18,330 nt of DNA from NCBI GenBank assembly GCA_902767235.1, contig CACXGR010000159.1, positions 1 through 18,330 of the forward strand. The letters run 5' to 3'. The translations under genes were made by a program, and so were the position numbers. The DNA is from an uncultured Lachnospiraceae bacterium (lineage in GTDB: Bacteria; Bacillota; Clostridia; Lachnospirales; Lachnospiraceae). The stretch's first letter is position 1. Each line of letters opens with the position of its first letter. Below are positions 7,766 through 14,102 of the stretch, in pieces. Under the pieces are notes generated by a model. That model made no database searches, was not told the DNA's origin, and was given only the letters and a program-made list of their open reading frames with translations.

Positions 7766-7803
7766 AATACCCCCGAGCTTTTGATGTCAAAAATAGTGAT
7801 TCT

Positions 7804-7819
7804 GCTCTAATATTTTAGC
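7804..7819. promoter_or_regulatory. Candidate operator over the yerC -10
   Basis: GCTctAATATTttAGC is a gapped palindrome (12 of 16 positions symmetric) that fully covers the -10 of the yerC promoter. A further copy of one half, TTAGAGC, lies at 7846-7852 just upstream of the -35. The position suits repression of yerC, perhaps by YerC itself. The bound protein is not known. Confidence 0.35.
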
Positions 7820-7840
7820 ATTGTAAAGTTTTAAAGTAAA
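7812..7840 (-). promoter_or_regulatory. Promoter of the yerC-like operon
   Basis: On the minus strand, TTTACT (7835-7840), a 17-base spacer, then TAAAAT (7812-7817) with TG at 7819-7820 as extended -10. The start would be near 7805, about 40 bases before the ATG. The -10 lies inside the dyad 7804-7819 and the -35 inside one arm of the inverted repeat 7833-7842/7906-7915. Confidence 0.65.
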
Positions 7841-7915
7841 GACTTTTAGAGCGGTTATTAGAAGTCCGATACCGTATCATCGATTTATCGTTTATCCATA
7901 TTTACTCTTTACTTT
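7833..7915. repeat. Inverted repeat carrying the -35 elements of the divergent yerC and csp promoters
   Basis: AAAGTAAAGA (7833-7842) is the exact reverse complement of TCTTTACTTT (7906-7915), 10 bases per arm and 63 bases apart. Each arm contains the TTTACT used as -35 by the promoter that points away from it. The 258-base gap 7766-8023 holds this, both promoters and the csp leader; I see no gene in it. Confidence 0.6.
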
Positions 7916-7936
7916 TAATAATGAGTGTGCTATTTT
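7908..7936 (+). promoter_or_regulatory. Promoter of the cold shock gene
   Basis: TTTACT (7908-7913), a 17-base spacer, then TATTTT (7931-7936) with TG at 7928-7929 as extended -10. The start would be near 7943. This leaves a leader of about 80 AT-rich bases, the sort of long leader often seen on cold shock mRNAs. Confidence 0.5.
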
Positions 7937-8023
7937 GATAATGTTGCACAAATTGTTTGTTTTTTCACAATCTTGTCATACACATTCTTTAATGAGCTAT
8001 ATTAACAACTTGGAGGTAACAAC

Positions 8024-8224
8024 ATGAGTAAGGGCGTAGTTAGACGTTTCAACAATCAGCGTGGGTTCGGTTTTATCAGCGATGCGGACGGAAATGATGT
8101 ATTCGTGCACTATACCGGTATCAACGGCGAGGGCTTCAAATCTCTCGAAGAGGGACAGGAAGTCGAATTTGATGTGATCCAGAGCGAGAAAGGCCCCCAG
8201 GCCGTAAACGTCACAAAGCTTTGA
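8024..8224 (+). CDS. csp: Cold shock protein, CspA/CspB family
   Basis: A 66-residue single cold shock domain that binds single-stranded RNA or DNA and acts as an RNA chaperone in the cytosol. RNP1 is RGFGFI (13-18) and RNP2 is VFVHY (26-30), and the chain ends GPQAVNVTKL as in the family. Two surface aromatics differ from Bacillus CspB as I recall it: the tryptophan of KWFN is Arg8 here (VVRRFNNQ), and the RNP2 phenylalanine is Tyr30. GGAGG at 8012-8016 is 7 bases before the ATG. The gene stands alone on the plus strand, divergent from yerC and convergent with hisA, with its own promoter and terminator. Arg8 may weaken nucleic-acid stacking. Confidence 0.97.
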   Translation: MSKGVVRRFNNQRGFGFISDADGNDVFVHYTGINGEGFKSLEEGQEVEFDVIQSEKGPQAVNVTKL

Positions 8225-8254
8225 CGGCTTGCGTTCGGATAAGATAGTACTGGA

Positions 8255-8292
8255 AAAAAGGCCGGATACCCTGCGGGGCATCCGGCCTTTTT
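8255..8292. terminator. Bidirectional terminator between csp and hisA
   Basis: AAAAAGGCCGGAT (8255-8267) pairs perfectly with ATCCGGCCTTTTT (8280-8292), 13 bases, and the 12-base loop can fold again (CCC/GGG). A T-run follows the GC stem in both directions: five on the plus strand, six on the minus strand. It ends both csp and the convergent transcript that ends with hisA. Confidence 0.9.
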
Positions 8293-8338
8293 GTCAGTAT
8301 CTCATTTTATAGCGCTGAATATGCTTAGTGTGATCCTG

Positions 8339-9148
8339 CTATTTTCGTGTTTTTTCAACGAGATCGGTCAGCGCCAGGTTTCCTCCGAAAAGGGTGAGCG
8401 CGCTTCCGACGGTCACGTCCATGGCCCCATCCGTAAGATCCCGGATCACATCCAGGTCCTCAAGAGAATGTACGCCGCCGGCATAGGTCACCGGAAATCC
8501 GGATCGCTTCTGCCATTTACCGAGAAGACATACCAGCTCTGTCTCGATCCCGCTTCTTCTGCCCTCCACATCCGCAGCATGGATGAGAAACTCATCGCAG
8601 CAGCCGCTCAAATGTGCCAGTGTCATTTCGTTGATCACCACTTCGGTGAACCTCTGCCAACGGTCCGTCACTACCACATAATTTCCGTCTTCTCTTTTGC
8701 GGCAGCTCAGATCCAGTACAAGGCGCTCTTTTCCGACTGCGCCGATCATCTCTTTCAGCGCGTTCCCATTGATCCTTCCGTCGCGGAATACATAGGATGT
8801 GACAATGACGTGGGAAGCACCCGCATCCAGAAAGGCTCCGGCCGACGAGGGCGTAATGCCGCCTCCGGCCTGCATGCCTTCCGGAAAAGCCCTCAGTGCG
8901 GAGAATGCCTGAATCCTGTCCGCCCGGTACGCACGCTCTTCTTTCACAGCGTTGAGAAGGATGATATGACCGCCGCTCAGTCCCAGTCTTTTGTAGATCC
9001 GGGCATAGTGCGCCGCATCATTTTCAGCGACAAAATTCTCGCTGGCACGGCTGTTCTCTTCCGTGCGGCCGTCCGCGTCCCGGAGGGTTCCTCCGACGAT
9101 CTGCTTGACTTTTCCGTTGTGAATATCAATACATGGCCTGATGCGCAT
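8339..9148 (-). CDS. hisA: HisA, eukaryotic-type ProFAR isomerase
   Basis: Converts ProFAR to PRFAR in histidine synthesis by an Amadori rearrangement; cytosolic TIM barrel. The 269-residue chain resembles yeast HIS6 and plant HISN3 more than usual bacterial HisA. CIDIHNGKVKQIVGGTL (6-22), VIVTSYVF (114-121), LVLDLSCRK (143-151), EFLIHAADVEG (186-196), YAGGVHSLEDLDVI (222-235) and GSALTLFGGNL (248-258) all follow the fungal pattern I remember. Asp8 and Asp146 are the expected acid/base pair. It follows dapB by 31 bases and is probably cotranscribed. No other his gene lies in the window. The Shine-Dalgarno is weak (GGGG 7 bases before the ATG). The assignment to the eukaryotic-type subfamily is from recall and needs an HMM comparison. 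Confidence 0.93.
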   Translation of the reverse strand: MRIRPCIDIHNGKVKQIVGGTLRDADGRTEENSRASENFVAENDAAHYARIYKRLGLSGGHIILLNAVKEERAYRADRIQAFSALRAFPEGMQAGGGITPSSAGAFLDAGASHVIVTSYVFRDGRINGNALKEMIGAVGKERLVLDLSCRKREDGNYVVVTDRWQRFTEVVINEMTLAHLSGCCDEFLIHAADVEGRRSGIETELVCLLGKWQKRSGFPVTYAGGVHSLEDLDVIRDLTDGAMDVTVGSALTLFGGNLALTDLVEKTRK

Positions 9149-9179
9149 AGCCGTACCCCGTCTTCTTCCCCTGTCCGGG

Positions 9180-9932
9180 TCAGTTCAGGACATCACTCAT
9201 CGTGTAGAAACCGGGGCCTTTTCCCGCCAGGAATTTGGCAGCCTCCACGGCACCCTTGCCGAATACAGCGCGGCTGTAGGCTCTGTGGGAAAATGTGATC
9301 ACTTCATCCTGTCCGGCGAAGATCACATCGTGATCGCCGACGATCGTGCCGCCGCGGACGGCAGAGATCCCGATCTCCTTTACCGGTCTCTTCTCTCTTC
9401 TGCCCGAGCGGTCATAGACGTACTCATAGGGCTCACTCAGCGCATGATTTACTGCATCTGCAAGCGCCAGCGCGGTTCCGCTCGGCGCATCCACCTTCTG
9501 GTTGTGATGCTTCTCAACGATCTCGATGTCAAACCCGGCCGCAGCCAGTTTCGGCGCTGCCTGAGCCAGCAGTGCCTCGATCAGGTTGATGCCAAGAGAC
9601 ATATTGGCAGATTTGAGCACAGCCGTCTTTTCCGATGCCGCATTCAGTTTATCTGTCTGTTCCGGCGTCAGCCCTGTCGTGCACACTACTACAGGGAGCT
9701 TTTTCTCCACGCAGTAGTCGAGCAGTCCGTCTACGGCAGAGGCATTGGAAAAATCGATGACTACGTCTGCCTCGGGGCACTCCGCGAGGGTCCTGTATAC
9801 CGGATAGTCCGCATAGGCTTCGCCGAATGCGTCCACACCTGCCATGATCTTCGTATTGGGATCCTCCGCGCAGATACCGGAAATGATGCGTCCCATGCGG
9901 CCGCAGCATCCGTGTAAAATGATTCTGATCAT
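9180..9932 (-). CDS. dapB: 4-hydroxy-tetrahydrodipicolinate reductase
   Basis: Reduces hydroxy-tetrahydrodipicolinate with NAD(P)H on the path to diaminopimelate and lysine, which supplies peptidoglycan. The 250-residue chain has the dinucleotide-binding start HGCCGRMG (7-14), DFSNASA (60-66) and CTTGLT (84-89). The active-site signature EKHHNQKVDAPSGTA lies at 140-154, with His142 and Lys146 as catalytic residues. It ends GPGFYTMSDVL as expected. GGAGG lies 11 bases before the ATG. It follows dapA by 33 bases and precedes hisA, so the three form one transcript. Its length is normal and no key residue is missing. Confidence 0.97.
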   Translation of the reverse strand: MIRIILHGCCGRMGRIISGICAEDPNTKIMAGVDAFGEAYADYPVYRTLAECPEADVVIDFSNASAVDGLLDYCVEKKLPVVVCTTGLTPEQTDKLNAASEKTAVLKSANMSLGINLIEALLAQAAPKLAAAGFDIEIVEKHHNQKVDAPSGTALALADAVNHALSEPYEYVYDRSGRREKRPVKEIGISAVRGGTIVGDHDVIFAGQDEVITFSHRAYSRAVFGKGAVEAAKFLAGKGPGFYTMSDVLN

Positions 9933-9965
9933 ATTCGTTCTTACCTCCGTTCTGCGATCAAGGGA

Positions 9966-10856
9966 TCAGATGATCCCGAAATTCTTCATGGCCTGTCTGA
10001 GCTTCTCCGTATTGGCGGGCGTCATCTCCGTCAGGGGCATGCGGAGCGGCCCCGCATGATATCCCATGAGATCCACTGCCTTCTTGACGGGAATGGGATT
10101 GACCTCGCTGAACAGGTTCTCAAAGAGCTCATGGGTCTGCATCTGGATTTTGGCTGCGCCCTCGACATCTCCGTCAAAGAATTTCTGGCACAGATCATGC
10201 ATGGCCTTGGGCGCCACGTTGGCGACGACAGAGATCACGCCGATCCCGCCCATGGACATGAGCGGCACAACCTGGTCGTCATTTCCGGAATACAGGTCGA
10301 TATTGCCGTCGCAGAGTGTCATGAGCTTTACGATCTGGCCGATATCTCCGCTCGCTTCTTTGATGCCGACGATATTGGGCACGTCCTTTACAAGACGCGC
10401 TGCGGTCGCAGGCTGTACGTTGACGCCCGTTCTGCTGGGAACATTGTAGAGGATGACCGGTGTTCCGGGTACGGCATCCGCGGTCATCTTGAAGTGCCCG
10501 TAGACGCCTTCCTGGGTCCCCTTGTTGTAATAGGGCGAGATCAGAAGAAGTCCGTCCGCGCCGTATCCCGCCACTTCCCTGGAGAGGTCAATGGCTGTCT
10601 GTGTTCTGTTGGAGCCGGTTCCCGCGACAACAGGCACTCTGCCCTTTACATGTTCAATGCAGAACCGGCACACATCCAGGTGTTCCTGCTCCGACATGGT
10701 CGCAGCCTCTCCCGTAGATCCGCACACGACGATCGCGTCCGTTCCGTTGTCGATCTGGTAATCGATAAAATCGGCAAAGGCGTCATAATTGACCGACTGG
10801 TCACTTTCCTTAAAAGGTGTGACGATTGCAACTGCTGATCCCTTGAATACTGGCAT
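9966..10856 (-). CDS. dapA: 4-hydroxy-tetrahydrodipicolinate synthase
   Basis: Condenses pyruvate with aspartate semialdehyde, the first step specific to diaminopimelate/lysine; a cytosolic class I aldolase, usually a tetramer. The 296-residue chain shows GSTGE (46-50, Thr48), YYNKGTQEG (109-117), LYNVPSRTG (136-144; Tyr137 and Arg142) and GIKEASGD (164-171) with the Schiff-base Lys166. All catalytic residues are present. The Shine-Dalgarno AAGGA sits close to the ATG. A 79-base gap separates it from the adenosyltransferase-like gene upstream. I see no convincing promoter or riboswitch there, so it is probably read through from the promoter at 11479-11507. Confidence 0.97.
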   Translation of the reverse strand: MPVFKGSAVAIVTPFKESDQSVNYDAFADFIDYQIDNGTDAIVVCGSTGEAATMSEQEHLDVCRFCIEHVKGRVPVVAGTGSNRTQTAIDLSREVAGYGADGLLLISPYYNKGTQEGVYGHFKMTADAVPGTPVILYNVPSRTGVNVQPATAARLVKDVPNIVGIKEASGDIGQIVKLMTLCDGNIDLYSGNDDQVVPLMSMGGIGVISVVANVAPKAMHDLCQKFFDGDVEGAAKIQMQTHELFENLFSEVNPIPVKKAVDLMGYHAGPLRMPLTEMTPANTEKLRQAMKNFGII

Positions 10857-10935
10857 ATTTTCATCCTTCCATTTTAAATGCGGTTATCGGTTCTCTTTGA
10901 TCGGTCCCGGCATGGCGGGCGCTGCTTCGCTATGA

Positions 10936-11430
10936 TCAGTAATTCTTGAACTGCATATTGCCGATCTCGGAGATCTTGTCGGCAAATCGGCAGACTTCAA
11001 CGTTCATCTCGCTCCCGGTTATGATCACATCCGTGTCGCTGGCTGACTCCACGAGCTCCTTGAGATCGTCCACGGAGATGATCCCCTTGTTGACGACCTC
11101 CAGAACCTCATCGAGGATCAGGAGATTGCACTCTCCCGTCGTCAGTACTTTCCTGGCAAAGGACAGGCCGTTTCTGATATTGACCGCCGCTTCTTCCTGT
11201 TCCTCAGGCGTCCGCTCCATGTAATCCACATCCGATTTCTCAAATCGGAAGATCTTGATCTCAGGTTCAAGGCGTTTCGTAAATTCACTGTCAGTAATAC
11301 CCTTGCCTTTTAAAAACTGAATAACGACAATGTTTTCATGCTCGGACGCTCTTTTTAAAGCGATCCCGAGCGCAGCAGCGGATTTTCCGTACCCGTCGCC
11401 CATAAAGATCATAACTTTTCCGGAACCCAT
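10936..11430 (-). CDS. Divergent corrinoid adenosyltransferase-like P-loop protein (CobO/BtuR family)
   Basis: A 164-residue P-loop protein like CobA/CobO/BtuR, which transfer adenosyl from ATP to cob(I)alamin or cobyrinic acid diamide. The P-loop is GDGYGKS (11-17), VIQFLKGKG follows at 36-44, and the second acidic motif is LLILDEVLEVV (103-113). It is shorter than Escherichia coli BtuR at both ends. Some family residues differ: the loop ends GKS rather than GKT, and the TGR that follows the last beta strand is TGS (138-140). No other cobalamin gene is nearby; dapA lies downstream. So the substrate is uncertain and it may be a paralogue with another job. I chose ATG 11428-11430, which has GGAG 7 bases upstream and begins just before the P-loop; a longer frame would run into argS. 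Confidence 0.75.
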   Translation of the reverse strand: MGSGKVMIFMGDGYGKSAAALGIALKRASEHENIVVIQFLKGKGITDSEFTKRLEPEIKIFRFEKSDVDYMERTPEEQEEAAVNIRNGLSFARKVLTTGECNLLILDEVLEVVNKGIISVDDLKELVESASDTDVIITGSEMNVEVCRFADKISEIGNMQFKNY

Positions 11431-11478
11431 AATGAATCTCCATTTACTTCTGTGCGGTTCATAATTGATTTCTCTTTC

Positions 11479-11507
11479 AAAATAGCACCTTTTGCCATTT
11501 ATGTAAA
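11479..11507 (-). promoter_or_regulatory. Promoter of the adenosyltransferase-like, dapA, dapB, hisA operon
   Basis: On the minus strand, TTTACA (11502-11507), 17 bases, then TATTTT (11479-11484) with TG as extended -10. The start would be near 11472, about 41 bases before the ATG. An inverted repeat, TTTCTCT (11469-11475) and AGAGAAA (11510-11516), brackets it. It lies in the 110-base gap after argS; no strong argS terminator is visible. Confidence 0.65.
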
Positions 11508-11540
11508 TCAGAGAAAACAAAAGCGGCTCTGCATGAGGAT

Positions 11541-13313
11541 CTACATTCTTTCCGGTGCCGAAAATCCAAGGACATCGATGCATGTGCACAGAATATCCTG
11601 CGTGAGCTTAAGAAGTGCGATCCAGCTCTCTTTGCGGCCGGTATCCTCCTCCGCGAGTATGCGGGTGGAGTGATAAAAGCTGTTGAAATCATTGGACAGC
11701 TGATAGATATAGGCGCAGATCCGGTGAGGCGCGATCTCGCAGTAGGCGTTGTCCATCATCGCGTTAAAGCCCGCCAGATCGGTCATCAGGTCCTTCTCGG
11801 CTTTGCTCTGCGCCAGGCCGATCACACACGCCTTTACGGGTTTGGCCCCTTCGGCAGACGCGTATTTGGCCAGGATCGACTTGATCCTCACGATGGTATA
11901 AAGAATATACGGACCGGTGTCCCCCTCAAAGGACGTGAACCGCTCTATATCAAAGACATAGTCCTTGGAGGCCTGGTTGGAGAGATCGCCGTACTTGAGG
12001 GCCGCCAGCGCCACCTGACGGGCGGTCTTCTCCGCTTCTTCCGGGCCGATCTCGGGGTTGGACGCTATTTTGCCGCGCATTTCGTCGTTGATATCGCTGA
12101 TCAGGTCGGAGAGCTTCATCACGCCGCCGTCCCTGGTCTTGAAAGGCTTTCCGTCCTTGCCGTTCATGGTCCCGAAGCCGATATGGCGCAGCTGCGTCTC
12201 TTCGGGGACCAGCCCGCACTTTCTCGCCGTGCGGAAGACCTGCTGGAAATGAAGCTCCTGGCGCTTATCGGTGATATAGATGATCTGGTCGGGGTGATAG
12301 AGTCTCTCCCGCTCACTGATCGTTGCCAGATCCGTGGTCGTATAGAGCGCCGCTCCGTCGGACTTTAAGATAATGCAGGGAGGGATCTCCTTGGAATCCG
12401 TCTCTTCAGCGACATCGACCACCAGCGCGCCGTTGGACTCATAGGCAAGCCCTTTCTCCTTCATGGCGGCGACCATGCCGGGGATCGCGTCGTGAACCGT
12501 GGATTCGCCCCACCAGAGGTCAAAGTCCACGTCCAGATTGGCATAGTTCTTCTTCATATCCGCGACAGATACGTCGATGATCTTCTGCCAGAGCGCTCTG
12601 AGGCCCCTGTCGCCCTCCTGCAGGCGGTGCGTATTGTCCATGGCCTCGGCATAGTACTCGGGATCTGCCTTGGACTTTTTGCTGGCCGTGGGATAGATCT
12701 CTTCCAATTCCGCCACCGTAAAAGGTGCCGCGGCTGGGTACGCTCCCTCAAAGGAAGGGTCAAAATAGCACAGATCCGGCTGTCTTTTGGATACTTCCGT
12801 GATGACCAGTCCCATCTGCAGGCCCCAGTCGCCCAGATGAATGTCGCCGATCACATTTTCGCCGTGGTAGCGCGCGATCCGCTTGACCGCTTCTCCGATC
12901 ACGGCGCTTCGAAGGTGCCCGACATGGAGGGGCTTGGCGACATTGGGCCCGCCGTAGTCAAGGATGATGGAAGCCGGCTTTTCGGGCGCCTCCAGTCCGA
13001 ATTTTTCCTCTTTTGACATCTGTGTCAGATAAGAGGAGAGGAAGTCCTCACGGATCTTCAGGTTCAGAAATCCGGGTTTTACCGCCTCTACAGAGGCGAA
13101 GACGCCAGAACCGTCAAGCTTTCCCGCCACATCGCCGGCGATCATGATCGGCGCTTTGTGATATCTCTTCGCACCGGCCATGGCACCGTTGCACTGGTAT
13201 TCGCAGAGGTCCGGACGATTGGAGACCGTGACCTTGCCCAGCTCCCTGTCATATCCCGCCGCTTCGAAAGCGTCGGCCATTTCTTTCGAGATCAGATTCA
13301 GAAATTTTTCCAC
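11541..13313 (-). CDS. argS: Arginyl-tRNA synthetase
   Basis: Charges tRNA-Arg with arginine; class I synthetase, cytosolic. The 590-residue chain has the N-terminal additional domain (about 1-110), the HIGH-box region DYGGPNVAKPLHVGHLRS (119-136; HVGH 130-133), GDWGLQMG, and the ArgRS-specific sequence GGVMKLSDL where other class I enzymes carry KMSKS. A DALR-type anticodon-binding domain closes the chain (QLSNDFNSFYH to GFSAPERM). The GTG start (13311-13313) has AAGGAG 6 bases upstream. It follows queH by 26 bases and is part of the purL-queH-argS cluster. Length and motifs are normal. I see no T-box leader. Confidence 0.98.
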   Translation of the reverse strand: MEKFLNLISKEMADAFEAAGYDRELGKVTVSNRPDLCEYQCNGAMAGAKRYHKAPIMIAGDVAGKLDGSGVFASVEAVKPGFLNLKIREDFLSSYLTQMSKEEKFGLEAPEKPASIILDYGGPNVAKPLHVGHLRSAVIGEAVKRIARYHGENVIGDIHLGDWGLQMGLVITEVSKRQPDLCYFDPSFEGAYPAAAPFTVAELEEIYPTASKKSKADPEYYAEAMDNTHRLQEGDRGLRALWQKIIDVSVADMKKNYANLDVDFDLWWGESTVHDAIPGMVAAMKEKGLAYESNGALVVDVAEETDSKEIPPCIILKSDGAALYTTTDLATISERERLYHPDQIIYITDKRQELHFQQVFRTARKCGLVPEETQLRHIGFGTMNGKDGKPFKTRDGGVMKLSDLISDINDEMRGKIASNPEIGPEEAEKTARQVALAALKYGDLSNQASKDYVFDIERFTSFEGDTGPYILYTIVRIKSILAKYASAEGAKPVKACVIGLAQSKAEKDLMTDLAGFNAMMDNAYCEIAPHRICAYIYQLSNDFNSFYHSTRILAEEDTGRKESWIALLKLTQDILCTCIDVLGFSAPERM

Positions 13314-13339
13314 CGTATTCTCCTTGTCTTATGTTGTGC

Positions 13340-14014
13340 TCAAACTGATGATCCGTCGACCGTGTCCCTTCTCGAGAAAGCGCAGCCGCAGAAATTCTGC
13401 CGGTAGAGAGAGAACGCTCTCGACAGCTCTATGGAGCGCTTGTAACCGTTCTTCTTTTTGAAATCGGAGGGAAGGAAAGGAACGCCGTATTCCAGCGCCG
13501 CTCTCTCACCGATCTCGTTGAGTCTCGACGCGTTCTTGAGGGGACTGATGGTCAAAGTCGTGGTGAAGCAGTCGAATCCGTTTTGGGCCGCGGCGCGGGC
13601 GGATTCCCGCAGGCGCATCGCAAAGCAGATCCCGCAGCGGTCTCCGCCTTCCGGGCAGTCTTCATATCCCTTCACCGCTTCCAGGTAGCGCTCCGGATCA
13701 TAGGGCGCCTCCAGGATCCCGATCTTCTCCGCGTTCTGGGTGGAATGCATGCCTGTAAAGTCCTGCGTCTCCACCTGCCGGTTATACGCCTCGATCAGTC
13801 GTTTCTCTTCCCCAAGCCTGTATTCATATTCACTGGACGCCGTTATATTGGGATTGTAGTAAAAGACCGTGATCTTAAAATACTCCCGCAGATACTCCAG
13901 CACATAGCTGGAGCAGGGCGCGCAGCAGCTGTGCAGAAGAAGGGTCGGCTTCTCCTTCGCTTCGCTTATCTTCTGCAGTTTTTGTTCAAGCATTCTGCTG
14001 TAATTGGGTTTCAT
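13340..14014 (-). CDS. queH: Epoxyqueuosine reductase QueH
   Basis: Reduces epoxyqueuosine to queuosine in the wobble position of certain tRNAs; this is the QueG replacement formerly called DUF208. From the ATG at 14014 it is 224 residues. The family cysteines are present: HSCCAPCSSYV (28-38), DRCGICFAMRL (125-135) and QNFCGCAF (206-213), which together bind an iron-sulfur cluster and metal. TVFYYNPNI and TTLTISPLKN are also typical. The start is uncertain. ATG 14014 gives the usual MKxNY beginning but has AGG directly next to it, while a GTG at 14038 adds 8 residues with no better ribosome site. It lies between purL and argS, and tRNA function links it with argS. Confidence 0.93.
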   Translation of the reverse strand: MKPNYSRMLEQKLQKISEAKEKPTLLLHSCCAPCSSYVLEYLREYFKITVFYYNPNITASSEYEYRLGEEKRLIEAYNRQVETQDFTGMHSTQNAEKIGILEAPYDPERYLEAVKGYEDCPEGGDRCGICFAMRLRESARAAAQNGFDCFTTTLTISPLKNASRLNEIGERAALEYGVPFLPSDFKKKNGYKRSIELSRAFSLYRQNFCGCAFSRRDTVDGSSV

Positions 14015-14054
14015 CCTGTCTTTTTGTTTCTGCGGCACACAGGCCGTAAACGCA

Positions 14055-14086
14055 GAGCGTGCGCGGAAAGCATCCCGCGCACACTC
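14055..14086 (-). promoter_or_regulatory. Strong stem-loop between purL and queH
   Basis: A 12-base stem (GAGTGTGCGCGG on the minus strand, 14075-14086, with CCGCGCACGCTC, 14055-14066, one G-U pair) closes an 8-base loop, 17 bases after the purL stop. No T-run follows in either direction, so it is not a standard terminator. It may protect the purL 3' end, mark a processing site, or lower expression of queH and argS. Confidence 0.55.
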
Positions 14087-14102
14087 CCTCTTTCACCGTC
14101 AG

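Noticed and set aside
7941..8025. Pairing of ATGTTG (7941-7946) with the csp start codon region (8020-8025)
   Set aside because: Only 6 bases, at the very edge of the predicted transcript start; too weak to claim a thermosensor.
11431..11589. N-terminal extension of the adenosyltransferase-like gene reaching into argS
   Set aside because: It overlaps the end of argS and the promoter, and lacks family similarity. ATG 11430 has a good ribosome site.
12113..12142. Loss of the KMSKS motif in ArgS
   Set aside because: Many arginyl-tRNA synthetases lack canonical KMSKS and use another lysine; this is normal for the family.
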